From: Nostoc sp. TH1S01 | GTDB taxonomy: Bacteria > Cyanobacteriota > Cyanobacteriia > Cyanobacteriales > Nostocaceae | DNA: 64,000 bases | Direction of reading: 5' to 3' | Assembly: GCA_018993265.1 (NCBI GenBank) | Contig: JAGKSW010000018.1 | Coordinates: 124,001-188,000 of the forward strand | Shown: positions 38,373 through 48,800 of the stretch, one piece after another | Numbering within the stretch: the first letter of the stretch is position 1 | How the letters are laid out: every line of letters begins with the position of its first letter | Translations under genes and position numbers: made by a program | Notes under the pieces: model-generated | Database searches by the model: none | The model's input: the letters and a program-made list of their open reading frames with translations, nothing else | Told to the model about the DNA's origin: nothing

Positions 38373-39416
38373 ATGTGGAAATCAGCTTGGATTCTGGCGA
38401 TCGCACCTTTAATCTTGACACTTACTGCTTGTAGTGGAGAATCAGGACAAACAGCAAAGACAGCCAGCGATCGCACTGATACAGTGAAAAGTCGTGGTCA
38501 GTTAATTTGCGGTGTGAGTGGCGAAATTCCCGGTTTTAGCTTTGTCGGTACTGACGGTAAATACAGTGGTATAGATGTAGATGTTTGCCGTGCTGTGGCA
38601 GCAGCAATGTTTGATGATCCCAATGCGATCGAATTTCGCAATCTCAACGCCAAAGAAAGATTCACCGCCGTCCAAACTGGGGAAGTAGATGTTCTCAGTC
38701 GCAACACAACTTGGACACTCAGCCGTGATACCTCCGTTGGTTTAGAATTTGCACCTGTTGTCTTTTATGATGGTCAAGCCATCATGGTTCGCAACAGTAG
38801 CAATATTAAGTCTTTGGCAGACTTAAAAGGCAAAGCAATTTGTGTGCAAACTGGTACAACTACCGAACAAAACTTAGCCGACCAGATGCGGAAACGCGGT
38901 ATAACTTACAAACCCGTTGTTTTTGAAGATGTGAATATTACCTTCGCTACCTACGCTGAAGGACGTTGTGACGGTGTGACAGCCGACCGTTCCGCCTTGG
39001 TTTCCCGCCGGACAACTCTACCTAAACCAGAAGACAACGTGATTTTAGATGAAGTTATTTCTTCTGAACCCCTCGCACCAGCAGTTGCCAAAGGAAACAC
39101 AAATTGGAACAACATTGTGAAATGGGTAGTTTATTCTCTGATTAAAGCCGAAGAGTTGGGGATTACTTCTCAAAATGTGGCGCAAATGGCTAACAGTAAT
39201 GATCCAGATATCAAACGCTTTTTAGGCACGGAAGGCAACTTAGGTGAAGGACTTGGCTTAAGCAACGATTTTGCAGCTAGAGTTATCAAACACGTTGGTA
39301 ATTACGCTGAAGTATACGATCGCAACCTCGGCCCTAAAACAAAATTCAATCTCGCCCGTGGTCAAAATCAACTCTGGTCAAAAGGTGGATTACTTTATTC
39401 TCCACCATTTAGATGA
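38373..39416 (+). CDS. natF: Amino acid ABC transporter substrate-binding protein (NatF-like)
   Basis: Lipobox LTLTACSGES; RGQLICGVSGEIPGFSFVGTDGKYSGIDVDVCRAVAAAMF...FRNLNAKERFTAVQTGEVDVLSRNTTWTLSRD. Confidence 0.88.
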   Translation: MWKSAWILAIAPLILTLTACSGESGQTAKTASDRTDTVKSRGQLICGVSGEIPGFSFVGTDGKYSGIDVDVCRAVAAAMFDDPNAIEFRNLNAKERFTAVQTGEVDVLSRNTTWTLSRDTSVGLEFAPVVFYDGQAIMVRNSSNIKSLADLKGKAICVQTGTTTEQNLADQMRKRGITYKPVVFEDVNITFATYAEGRCDGVTADRSALVSRRTTLPKPEDNVILDEVISSEPLAPAVAKGNTNWNNIVKWVVYSLIKAEELGITSQNVAQMANSNDPDIKRFLGTEGNLGEGLGLSNDFAARVIKHVGNYAEVYDRNLGPKTKFNLARGQNQLWSKGGLLYSPPFR

Positions 39417-39483
39417 AGTGTGAAGTATGAAGTCTGAAGTCTGAAATTTCATACTTTAATCGTCTACTTTTGACAAAGGACAA

Positions 39484-39504
39484 ATGACAAATGACAAATG
39501 ACAA
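39484..39504. repeat. ATGACAA heptanucleotide repeat overlapping the natG start codon
   Basis: GACAAAGGACAAATGACAAATGACAAATGACAAACC; ATGs at 39484, 39491, 39498. Confidence 0.9.
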
Positions 39505-40417
39505 ACCCCCCATTTGGCGTGATAATCGTTTTTGGCAAATCACCGCACAATTCATTGCTGTATTTTTAGCCGCGATTTTATTAACAATACTTTGGAGTAA
39601 CCTGAACCGTAACTTACAACAATTAGGTATTCAATTCGGATTTGATTTTCTCAAGCAGCAAGCATCTTTTGATATTGGTGAAACGCCAATTGCTTACAAA
39701 GCAACTGATACCTATACCCGTGCTTTATGGGTGGGATTAATTAATTCCTTACGTGTGGCGATCGCAGGCATTTTTTTCACGACAATTGTTGGCATAACCG
39801 CCGGGATAGCGCGGTTATCTGATAATTGGTTAGTGCGAAATATCAGCTTAATTTATGTAGAAATTTTTCGGAATACGCCTTTACTGTTGCAATTACTATT
39901 TTGGTATTTTGCTGTTTTCTTGAGTTTTCCCAAAGTCGAAAACAAAGTTTCTTTGTGGGGTTTTGTTAGCTTTAGTCAAAGTGGCATTGATTTACCTTGG
40001 GTTCATTTTTCCCCAGAGTTTTCGGCTTTACTGTTGGGATTGATTTTTTACACAGGTGCGTTTATTGCAGAAATTGTCCGGGGTGGGATTCAATCAGTAC
40101 CTAAAGGACAATGGGAGGCGGCGCGATCGCTTGGCTTAAAACCAGGATTAGTAATGCGGTTGGTGGTTTTTCCCCAAGCCTTGCGGGTAATTATTCCGCC
40201 ATTAACAAGTCAATATCTGAATTTGACAAAAAATTCCAGTTTAGCGATCGCTATTGGTTATCCCGATATTTATTTTGTGGCTTCCACCACCTTTAATCAA
40301 ACCGGGAGAGCCGTAGAAGTAATGTTACTACTTATGCTCACTTACCTTACCTTGAGCTTAACCATCTCTATGATTATGAATTTGCTCAATCGTACCGTAC
40401 AAATCCCAGAGAGATAA
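39491..40417 (+). CDS. natG: Amino acid ABC transporter permease (NatG-like)
   Basis: EIFRNTPLLLQLLFWYFAVF, EIVRGGIQSVPKGQWEAARSLGLKPGLVMRLVVFPQALRVIIPPLTSQYLN. Confidence 0.9.
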   Translation: MTNDKPPIWRDNRFWQITAQFIAVFLAAILLTILWSNLNRNLQQLGIQFGFDFLKQQASFDIGETPIAYKATDTYTRALWVGLINSLRVAIAGIFFTTIVGITAGIARLSDNWLVRNISLIYVEIFRNTPLLLQLLFWYFAVFLSFPKVENKVSLWGFVSFSQSGIDLPWVHFSPEFSALLLGLIFYTGAFIAEIVRGGIQSVPKGQWEAARSLGLKPGLVMRLVVFPQALRVIIPPLTSQYLNLTKNSSLAIAIGYPDIYFVASTTFNQTGRAVEVMLLLMLTYLTLSLTISMIMNLLNRTVQIPER

Positions 40418-40438
40418 AAGTAATATCTAAAATAACAA

Positions 40439-41587
40439 ATGATAAATTATCAATTAACTTGGCTGCGTAAAAATTTATTTAATACTTGGTACAACAGCTT
40501 GTTAACTGTTGTCTGTTTAGTATTTATATTTTGGGGATTATATAACGTAATAACTTGGGCAACAACTCAAGCACAATGGGCAGTAATTCAAGTTAACTTG
40601 CGCTTATTCTTAGTCGGGAGATTTCCCCAAACCCTATATTGGCGTGCTTGGATTGTTTTGGCGATCGCGTCTGTTTTATTCTCTATAACTAGCGGTGTTG
40701 TATTTAATAAGCAGCAGATTACTAAGCTGGGATTTACAATTTTTGCTTTTATTTATAGTTTATTATTAATTTTTCTACCTTTGGATTTCACCTCGCGTAG
40801 CTGGTTACTATTTATTGCAGCATTAACATTAACAAGCTTTTGGCTGGGCAAAAAATTTTATAAAACCATAACTCCTTGGCTGTCTCCACTCTGGCTATTA
40901 TCATTTCCTGTAATTATCTGGATAATTGGTGGGGGATTGGGCTTACAAACTGTCCCTACAAATTTATGGAATGGTTTACTACTCACTGTTTTAATGGCAG
41001 TCGTGAGTATTATACTTTCGTTTCCTTTAGGTGTTTTATTAGCTTTAGGACGTACTAGTAATTTGCCTATTTTACGTTGGTTTTCTATTCTATATATAGA
41101 GATTGTGCGGGGATTACCACTAATCGGTATCTTATTTCTCGCTCAAGTCATGTTACCTTTATTTCTCCCACCAGCTTGGCGGTTAGATAGAGTAATTAGA
41201 GGAATTGCAGGATTAGTTTTATTCAGTGCGGCTTACATGGCAGAAAACGTCCGTGGCGGACTGCAAGCCATTCCTCGTGGGCAAATTGAAGCCGCGAAAG
41301 CATTAGGTTTAAAAACACCATTGGTAATTTTATTAATTGTCCTTCCTCAAGCTTTACGGGCGGTTATTCCGGCAATTGTCGGACAATTTATTGGCTTATT
41401 TAAAGATACTTCACTATTATCTTTAGTAGCTTTGGTAGAATTAACAGGTATTTCCCGTTCCATCTTGGCACAGCCACAATTTATCGGGCGCTATGCAGAA
41501 GTTTATTTATTTGTTGGGTTAATTTACTGGCTATTTTGTTATTCAATGTCGTTAGTCTCCCAGCGTTTAGAAAGACAGTTTAATTAA
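40439..41587 (+). CDS. natH: Amino acid ABC transporter permease (NatH-like)
   Basis: YIEIVRGLPLIGILFLAQVMLPLFL, ENVRGGLQAIPRGQIEAAKALGLKTPLVILLIVLPQALRAVIPAIVGQFIGLFKDTSLL. Confidence 0.9.
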   Translation: MINYQLTWLRKNLFNTWYNSLLTVVCLVFIFWGLYNVITWATTQAQWAVIQVNLRLFLVGRFPQTLYWRAWIVLAIASVLFSITSGVVFNKQQITKLGFTIFAFIYSLLLIFLPLDFTSRSWLLFIAALTLTSFWLGKKFYKTITPWLSPLWLLSFPVIIWIIGGGLGLQTVPTNLWNGLLLTVLMAVVSIILSFPLGVLLALGRTSNLPILRWFSILYIEIVRGLPLIGILFLAQVMLPLFLPPAWRLDRVIRGIAGLVLFSAAYMAENVRGGLQAIPRGQIEAAKALGLKTPLVILLIVLPQALRAVIPAIVGQFIGLFKDTSLLSLVALVELTGISRSILAQPQFIGRYAEVYLFVGLIYWLFCYSMSLVSQRLERQFN

Positions 41588-42528
41588 TTATTGCGTGGTA
41601 TCACTTTCATCAGATAAGACAGCCAGAAATTCTGCCAAAGAACTGACGGTAATAGCGGCATCCATGAAATTTTCTAACTGTTCTACACTTGCACTTTCCA
41701 AACTTGCGACTACCGAAGGTGGAACTTCACCAAAGCGTCGTTGCAACACCCGGATTAATTGCCGTCGCGCACCTTGCTCTAAGCCTTGTTCTAAGCCTTG
41801 CTGAAGACCTAATACTTTACCTTCAGTTAAAATTTCTTGATACCAAGGTGATTCGTGTAATACTGTCATATCCCACCTCATAATTTGCTGTACTAAAGGT
41901 GTCTCTAACACAAAACTAGCAAAAAATGCCAGCAATGATTCTAACTGGTTAAACTGGTCATCTACTCGTAGTATTTGTAGTGCGCGTTGTACAACAGATG
42001 CTTCTCCTCCGCCTCGCAATATTGGCACGAATGGTAATAAAGATGGTATTGGTTGCTGAAACACAATCTCAGCATCTACTTCCCACAAATTAATCACGCG
42101 ATAATCTTGGATAGCACGTAATCCGAAAAATTCTTGCTCGTAACTACTGACAACTGTTACTGTCGTTGGCGGTGGCAAGATGTTGATTAATACTGGATAA
42201 GTAGGCAGTTGGTAACGTTCCTCTGCCAAAGCCGCATAAGCTCTCATCCTTAAAGGCATTTTGTTTGTGTAGCGCAATTGCAATTCGTGAGTACTAAAAA
42301 ATCGCCACACACCTCACTGTATGCTTGTACAAGCACATCTGTTTCGCGGCTAATCCACTGAAACTCAGAACCTAAAATTTCTTTTGCGACAACTTCTGGG
42401 CGCTGAGTCACCCATTTTACCCAGGCATCGGGAGCGAGACTAATTAATCGCTTACCACCTGTATCTGCTGGTTTAGACACCGACTTTTTTGTAACATTAC
42501 TAAGATTTAATAATACATCAATTGCCAA
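41588..42528 (-). pseudogene. Rpn/PD-(D/E)XK-type putative transposase/nuclease (DUF4351-like C-terminus), frameshifted near 42286-42289
   Basis: N-part VKWVTQRPEVVAKEILGSEFQWISRETDVLVQAYSEVCGDFLVL in one frame, continuation ELQLRYTNKMPLRMRAYAALAEERYQLPTYPVLINILPP in another; one missing base restores LVLNELQLRY. Confidence 0.8.
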
Positions 42529-42614
42529 TTTTCAGAGCCTTTAATTTGCTACAATTCAGGCAATATTTTTATTTAATAGATGTTGTTAAAAATACAATTT
42601 AGGTATAAAAATTA

Positions 42615-43358
42615 ATGATGACAGATAAAGAATCAATTATTATTGCTGAGAATGTTCATAAATGGTATGGAAAATTTCATGTCCTCCAAGGTGTGAGTTT
42701 AACTGTTAACCGAGGAGAAGTAGTAGTATTAATGGGGCCTTCTGGTTCAGGAAAATCAACTTTTATTCGGACATTTAATACTTTAGAAGAATATCAAAAA
42801 GGAAAAATTATTATTGATGGTATTACCCTGAGTAATGACTTGCGGAATATTGAAGCAATTCGGCAAGAAGTGGGAATGGTTTTTCAACAATTTAATTTGT
42901 TTCCCCATCTCACCGTACTGCAAAATATTACCCTAGCGCCAATTTGGGTACGTCGCTGGTCAAAAGCGAAAGCGGAAGAATTGGCAATGCAACTGTTAGA
43001 AAGAGTAGGAATATTAGAACAAGCGCGGAAATATCCCGGACAGTTATCTGGTGGACAACAACAACGGGTGGCGATCGCGCGTGCATTAGCTATGCAGCCT
43101 AAAATTATGCTATTCGACGAACCCACCTCAGCTTTAGACCCAGAAATGGTACGCGAAGTATTAGATGTGATGCGTACTCTAGCCCGTGATGGAATGACGA
43201 TGGTTGTAGTTACCCACGAAGTTGGATTCGCCCGTGAAGTTGCTGACCGAGTAATTCTCATGGATAGTGGTTCTCTTGTAGAGTCAGCAACACCCGATAT
43301 CTTTTTTACCAACCCGCAAGAGGACAGAACGCGCCAATTTTTATCTCAAATTCTTTAA
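42615..43358 (+). CDS. bgtA: Amino acid ABC transporter ATP-binding protein (BgtA-like)
   Basis: Walker [27 protein letters not shown], Walker [17 protein letters not shown]. Confidence 0.9.
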   Translation: MMTDKESIIIAENVHKWYGKFHVLQGVSLTVNRGEVVVLMGPSGSGKSTFIRTFNTLEEYQKGKIIIDGITLSNDLRNIEAIRQEVGMVFQQFNLFPHLTVLQNITLAPIWVRRWSKAKAEELAMQLLERVGILEQARKYPGQLSGGQQQRVAIARALAMQPKIMLFDEPTSALDPEMVREVLDVMRTLARDGMTMVVVTHEVGFAREVADRVILMDSGSLVESATPDIFFTNPQEDRTRQFLSQIL

Positions 43359-44509
43359 CTACGTAGCTGCACCGGCATCGCTAAATAAGTCATCTTCAAC
43401 CCTCCCAGTGGTGTAAAAATGACTGGTGTGAGGTTTTGATTAATGTGCATTTGAATTTCGGAAGATGGCAAAGCTTTTAGGCCTTCCATTAAATATTTCA
43501 CATTAAAAGCAATTTCGATATCTTCGCCAGAGATTTCCGCAGGTATGGACTCTCGACCGCTGCCCATTTCTTGCGCTTCACAAGATAATGTTAATTCTTG
43601 GGCAGCATGATCAATGGTGAGTTTAACTATATTATTCTTTTGATCTGCTAGTACAGCAATTCTTTCTAAAGTACTTAAAAATTGTTTGCGGTCAACTGTA
43701 ACTTGTCGCTCAAATTGGCGGGGAATGAGTTGGCGATATGCGGGATATTGCCCTTCTAAAGTGCGGCTAGTTAAGCGTTGATTTTGCCACTCAAAGACAA
43801 CTTGACCTTGATCTAAATATAAAGCGATCGCATCCTCAGCCGCAGCATTATGCGCCAACATTCTCTCTAGTTCTCGTAAGGCTTTACTGGGTACTGTCAC
43901 TTCTAATTGACCACCACCAGCCAAAGGACTCTCGTTTGTGGTTTCTACAACAGCTAGGCGATGTCCATCAGTCGCACCAAATTCTAGAGTGTCTTGTTTC
44001 ACACTCAAATGTACACCTGTGAGAACTTGCTTGGTTTCATCAGCACTAGTAGCAAATAACGAACCCCGTAGTCCTTCAATTAAGGCGGCGGCTGTTAAAT
44101 TAATTGGTTCTGCATCTTCAATTATCGGGAGTTCGGGAAAATCTTCCGCACTCATGGCGCGTAATTGATAATAGCCGCTTTTGGGTGTGAGGGTGACAAT
44201 TAAACCTTCACCAGTAGATGCTTCTGGGGCTTCATCATCTAAGGTGATTTCCCCTTCTGGTAGACGCGAGGTGATATCTACCAAGAGTTTAGCAGGTAGG
44301 GCGATCGCACCTCCTTGCCAAACTTCTGCACTAAAGCTGGTACGGATACCCAAACTCAAATCAAAAGCTGTTAAACTGACTTGGTTATTTTCCGCATCCG
44401 CTTGTAAAAGTATATTCGCCAACACTGGATGATTCGGTCGTGAAGGTACAGCACGGCTAACAAGGGAAAGGTTAGTACTGAGGTCGCTTTGAGAGCAAAG
44501 TAATTTCAT
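43355..44509 (-). CDS. dnaN: DNA polymerase III beta subunit (sliding clamp)
   Basis: [38 protein letters not shown]...[17 protein letters not shown]...[11 protein letters not shown]...[23 protein letters not shown]. Confidence 0.96.
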   Translation of the reverse strand: MKLLCSQSDLSTNLSLVSRAVPSRPNHPVLANILLQADAENNQVSLTAFDLSLGIRTSFSAEVWQGGAIALPAKLLVDITSRLPEGEITLDDEAPEASTGEGLIVTLTPKSGYYQLRAMSAEDFPELPIIEDAEPINLTAAALIEGLRGSLFATSADETKQVLTGVHLSVKQDTLEFGATDGHRLAVVETTNESPLAGGGQLEVTVPSKALRELERMLAHNAAAEDAIALYLDQGQVVFEWQNQRLTSRTLEGQYPAYRQLIPRQFERQVTVDRKQFLSTLERIAVLADQKNNIVKLTIDHAAQELTLSCEAQEMGSGRESIPAEISGEDIEIAFNVKYLMEGLKALPSSEIQMHINQNLTPVIFTPLGGLKMTYLAMPVQLRS

Positions 44510-44520
44510 AGGTGAGGAAC

Positions 44521-44577
44521 TAGAGGCTAGGAGTTAGGGGTTAGAGGCTAGGGTTAGAGGTTAAAGATTAAAGGTAG
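44521..44577. repeat. TAGAGGC/TAGGGGT-type heptanucleotide repeats upstream of dnaN
   Basis: TAGAGGC TAGGAGT TAGGGGT TAGAGGC TAGGGT TAGAGGT TAAAGAT. Confidence 0.8.
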
Positions 44578-44806
44578 GGATGAGTATTTTTGACTTTAGT
44601 CAATATTCACATTTTCTAGCTATTCCCTCACAGGTAATAAGACCATGAAAATTTCTCTAGTACAGGTCGGCGGAAATAAATATATCATTTCAAGTTAGTA
44701 AAAAGCTTGTGATATAAGCTTTTTGACTTTTGACTTTTGACTTCCGCGTAGCGGTACTAGCCCCTAGCCTCTAGTCTCTAACCTCTTAATAAACAGTGTT
44801 AATACC

Positions 44807-45016
44807 TGTGGAAAACTTGTGGAAAACTTTTAGGGGTTTTCCACAAGGTAATTATACTGGATGAAGTTTTCCACAGAATTGTCGGGTTTTTTCCACAAAA
44901 AAGAATTGTTTTTCCACAGAGAGATTTAATTTTAATCGTTTTTTATACTTAACTTAATATTTTAAATTTATTCCTTAACCATTTAGATCAGTAATTAGTG
45001 TGCAGGCTGTGGAAAA
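44807..45016. promoter_or_regulatory. Putative oriC: cluster of seven TTTTCCACA-type DnaA boxes plus AT-rich segment in the dnaA-dnaN intergenic region
   Basis: TGTGGAAAA at 44807, 44818, 45008; TTTTCCACA at 44837, 44867, 44889, 44910; AT-rich 44920-44990. Confidence 0.8.
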
Positions 45017-45023
45017 CTCCAGA

Positions 45024-46415
45024 TTAATTTCTTGATGATTTTTGAGAACGGCTGGTCATGTTAATTTGATCGCTCAGTTGACGCAGAGTGTTTCCTAAGT
45101 TGCGATCGCTTTCTTTGAGTTGAGTAATTTTCTCACAACTATACAACACCGTTGTATGATCCTTTCCTCCAAACTCCTCACCAATTCTCGGTAAACTTAA
45201 ATCTGTGTGTTGACGCATTAAATACATCCCGATTTGCCGCGCCCAGCTAATTTCTCGCCGTCGTGAGTTTCCTTTGAGGTCTTCAATTGACACATCAAAA
45301 GTAGCAGCAACAGCGTTTAAAATCGCCTCTGGAGTCGCAGCAACTTTTTCGCTTGGTGTTTCTAAAACTGGGGTAATATTTTCTACTGTCATAGGCAAAC
45401 CCCAAATCGAAATATAAGCTAAAGCCCTGATCAATGCTCCTTCCAATTCCCGAATATTCGATTTGTAGTTAGTTGCTATATACTCAATCACATCCCTAGG
45501 CAAACGGATATTTTCATACTCCGCCTTTTTTTGTAAAATCGCCATTCTCGTTTCTAAATCAGGCGGTTGAATATCCGCTATTAATCCCATCGAAAACCGC
45601 GAAGATAATCTCTCTTGCAATTGGGGAATTTGGTTAGGCGGACGGTCAGAAGCAATTACAACTTGCTTACCAGCTTCATGTAATGTATTAAAAGTATGGA
45701 AAAATTCTTCTTGGGTGTACTCTTTACCTTCAATAAACTGAATATCATCAACTAACAATACATCCGCAGCCCGATAATGTTCTCGGAAACTTTGCATACT
45801 ATCTTTGCGGATAGCGGTAATTAAGTCATTGGTAAACTGCTCTGTGGAAACGTAGAATATTTTAGAATTGGGGCAAATTTCCCAGCGATAATGCCCTATG
45901 GCTTGCATAAGGTGAGTTTTTCCTAAACCAACACCACCACATAAAAACAACGGATTAAATTCCCTACCTGGATATTCTGCAACGGCTAAGGATGCTGCGT
46001 GCGCCATCCGATTATTCGCACCCACCACAAACCGGGAAAAGACATACTTTGAATTTAATTCCGCATTAGTCTGAGTTTTTTGCGTTAAGCTTTCAGACAC
46101 GAAACTAGAATTATTCAATTCCTCCGTACTTTCTCGATTGTCTATAGGCGAAACTTCCCCACCTTGAGCGACGGTAATGTAAATTTCTACCGGATACCCC
46201 AGAATACTTTGCACGACATTTGCAATGGTATTGATGTAGTACTTTTGTAACCAATTGCGTGCAAAGGGGTTCGGCGTAATAATCACTAAACAATTATTCT
46301 CTAACCGCTCTGCATTAGCAGTTTTAATCCAAGTTTCAAAGGTTGGACGGGATAATTCTAGCTGTAATCGCTCTAGCACCTGAGACCACAGATTGTCAAG
46401 AGAAATTTCCATCAC
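45024..46415 (-). CDS. dnaA: Chromosomal replication initiator protein DnaA
   Basis: [78 protein letters not shown]-terminal [24 protein letters not shown]. Confidence 0.97.
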   Translation of the reverse strand: MMEISLDNLWSQVLERLQLELSRPTFETWIKTANAERLENNCLVIITPNPFARNWLQKYYINTIANVVQSILGYPVEIYITVAQGGEVSPIDNRESTEELNNSSFVSESLTQKTQTNAELNSKYVFSRFVVGANNRMAHAASLAVAEYPGREFNPLFLCGGVGLGKTHLMQAIGHYRWEICPNSKIFYVSTEQFTNDLITAIRKDSMQSFREHYRAADVLLVDDIQFIEGKEYTQEEFFHTFNTLHEAGKQVVIASDRPPNQIPQLQERLSSRFSMGLIADIQPPDLETRMAILQKKAEYENIRLPRDVIEYIATNYKSNIRELEGALIRALAYISIWGLPMTVENITPVLETPSEKVAATPEAILNAVAATFDVSIEDLKGNSRRREISWARQIGMYLMRQHTDLSLPRIGEEFGGKDHTTVLYSCEKITQLKESDRNLGNTLRQLSDQINMTSRSQKSSRN

Positions 46416-46579
46416 ATATCACCTTTGCTGCTAATCGCCAAAATAGAAGATATGAGCAAGCACCAATTTAGCATTCAGATACTCTAGACCTAAGCTAAAC
46501 TTTGAGTTCTAATCATTTTGGGACTACCCAGTAGGCAATATCCTACCACCCACTGACCAAGACGGAGAAGCAAAGACAC

Positions 46580-47821
46580 ATGAAGACAACAGTGCATAAT
46601 AATATTGATAGCTGGGATTGGCTGTGCAGTAAGACATTTAACAATGTGAAGTTAATGCTGCTCAGTGGAGTAGCAGTGGTGTCCTTGGGGGGCTGTAGTC
46701 TGCTACCAAGCAAAACCTTTGAAAATGCGACCAATCAACCTTCAACTAGCGCAACTAAAACATCCGATTCCGAATCTGCGATCGCACTTTCACCCCTTTC
46801 ATCTGGTGATCCCAACTTTGTTGTAGGCGTGGTGAAAAATGTTGGCGGTGCAGTTGTGCGAATTGATTCCGCCAGAACAATTACATCTAGCGTTCCAGAC
46901 GAATTTAACGATCCCTTTTTTCGGAGGTATTTTCGAGATGTCCAACCTAGACAAAGAGTTGAGCGGGGTAGTGGTTCAGGATTTATCATGAGTTCCTCTG
47001 GGCAAATTTTGACCAATTCGCATGTAGTTGATGGTGCTGATAAAGTAACAGTTACTCTCAAAGATGGCAGAAATTTTGACGGTCAAGTTTTGGGAGAAGA
47101 CCCTGTTACCGACGTAGCTGTCATTAAAATAAATGCTAATAACTTGCCAACTGTACCGTTAGGCAATTCGGAAGTTTTACAACCAGGGGAGGCGGTAATT
47201 GCCATTGGCAATCCTTTAGGTTTAAACAATACTGTGACATCAGGGATTATTAGTGCTACAGGTCGATCTAGTAGTGATATTGGTGCTAGTGACAAGCGTG
47301 TTGACTATCTGCAAACAGACGCAGCGATTAATCCGGGGAATTCTGGCGGCCCATTGCTAAATGCACGCGGTGAAGTAATTGGGATGAACACAGCAATTTT
47401 GCGTGGCGCTCAAGGTTTGGGATTTGCCATTCCTATCAACACAGTGCAAAGAATTGCCCAAGAATTAATTTCTAAAGGCCGCGTTGATCATCCTTATTTG
47501 GGTGTGCAGATGGTGACGCTTACACCAGAAATTAAAGAAAGGATAAACAATAGATTTGGCGATCGCATTAATCTGACGACAGATAAAGGTGTGTTGTTAG
47601 TGCGTATTGTGCCTCGCTCTCCTGCTGCTGCTGCGGGACTGCGAGCAGGAGATGTAATTCAACAAATCAGTAACCAGCCTGTTACTAAGGTGGAAGAAGT
47701 GCAAAGACTTCTGGAAAATAGCCAAATCGGTAATCCTTTACCTGTACAAGTAGAGCGTAACGGACAAATTACGCAAGTCACCGTTCGTCCTGCACCTCTA
47801 CCTGTGCAACGGGAAAACTAA
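46580..47821 (+). CDS. HtrA/Deg-type trypsin-like serine protease with PDZ domain, lipoprotein signal
   Basis: VVSLGGCSLLPS; GSGFIMSSSGQILTNSHVVDGADKV, DPVTDVAVIKI, QTDAAINPGNSGGPLLNARGEVIGMNTAI; PDZ GVLLVRIVPRSPAAAAGLRAGDVIQQI. Confidence 0.95.
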   Translation: MKTTVHNNIDSWDWLCSKTFNNVKLMLLSGVAVVSLGGCSLLPSKTFENATNQPSTSATKTSDSESAIALSPLSSGDPNFVVGVVKNVGGAVVRIDSARTITSSVPDEFNDPFFRRYFRDVQPRQRVERGSGSGFIMSSSGQILTNSHVVDGADKVTVTLKDGRNFDGQVLGEDPVTDVAVIKINANNLPTVPLGNSEVLQPGEAVIAIGNPLGLNNTVTSGIISATGRSSSDIGASDKRVDYLQTDAAINPGNSGGPLLNARGEVIGMNTAILRGAQGLGFAIPINTVQRIAQELISKGRVDHPYLGVQMVTLTPEIKERINNRFGDRINLTTDKGVLLVRIVPRSPAAAAGLRAGDVIQQISNQPVTKVEEVQRLLENSQIGNPLPVQVERNGQITQVTVRPAPLPVQREN

Positions 47822-47824
47822 TTG

Positions 47825-47863
47825 AAGTGTGAAGTATGAAGTATGAAGTATGAAGTATGAAGT
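47825..47863. repeat. Heptanucleotide repeat (TGAAGTA)n
   Basis: TGAAGTGTGAAGTATGAAGTATGAAGTATGAAGTATGAAGTTT. Confidence 0.95.
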
Positions 47864-47864
47864 T

Positions 47865-48021
47865 TATAGGACTCATATTTGATTTATGAAAAAAATCAGT
47901 ACACCCATGTCAGGCTTCTTTCCTACTCCCTACTCCCCATTCCCTACTCCCTGCCTATCGCGCTTGCGCTGCGCTTGGCGCACCACACAACTAGATTCAG
48001 AAATCAAATCGGATTCCTATA
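47865..48021. mobile_element. MITE-like element A, copy 3, carrying CCCTACT-type heptads
   Basis: TATAGGACTCATATTTGATTTATGAA ... TTCAGAAATCAAATCGGATTCCTATA. Confidence 0.8.
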
Positions 48022-48169
48022 TGACTTAATACTTTAGGTTAAAAAACTTAAATTTTACTTATTAGTAAATCTTATGTTTGCAAAAATTGACAAGGGTGCA
48101 TTGTCAATTTTTATTTAATTAGCCACTCTTTTGATTAATTATCTACTAGTTCCAAGTGGAGTATTTGAT

Positions 48170-48721
48170 ATGGCTGAATTATTACCAATTGTGCAGTTAG
48201 GCGACCCAGTGATTCGGCAAAAAGCTTCTTGGGTTGATAATATTCATGATGAGAAAATTCAACAATTAATTGATAATTTAATTGCCACAGTTTCTCAGGC
48301 TAATGGTGTAGGAATTGCTGCACCACAAGTTGCAGAACAAAAGCGTTTATTTATTGTCGCCTCTCGTCCAAATCTTAGATATCCCAATGCGCCGACAATG
48401 GAACCCACTGCCATGATCAACCCTAAGATAGTGTCACATTCAACGGAAATTGTTAAAGGTTGGGAAGGTTGTTTATGTATCCCTGGTATTAGAGGATTAG
48501 TACCGAGATATCAAGTTATAGAAGTTGAATATTATGACCGCTACGGACAATTACAAAAGCAAGAATTAACTGACTTTGTAGCACGAGTTTTTCAGCATGA
48601 GTACGATCATCTTGATGGGATTGTATTTATAGATCGCGTTGAAAGTACTCACGATATCATCACTGAGCAAGAATATCAAAAACAAATAGTTAACATTACT
48701 TCATCTAAAAATAAATCTTGA
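48170..48721 (+). CDS. def: Peptide deformylase
   Basis: GVGIAAPQVAEQKR, EGCLCIPGIRG (EGCLS-like), HEYDHLDGIVFIDR; ATG at 48170 preferred. Confidence 0.95.
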   Translation: MAELLPIVQLGDPVIRQKASWVDNIHDEKIQQLIDNLIATVSQANGVGIAAPQVAEQKRLFIVASRPNLRYPNAPTMEPTAMINPKIVSHSTEIVKGWEGCLCIPGIRGLVPRYQVIEVEYYDRYGQLQKQELTDFVARVFQHEYDHLDGIVFIDRVESTHDIITEQEYQKQIVNITSSKNKS

Positions 48722-48800
48722 GGATGATTTCAAATACGGAATTTTTAGGTTATATTTAACCTATTGTTAACCTTCAAGCCTTGGTGCAACTATCGAGTAA

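Noticed and set aside
48131-48169. N-terminal extension of peptide deformylase in the ORF track
   Set aside because: Homology-like start is MAELLPIVQLGDPVIRQ at 48170; the extension is probably untranslated
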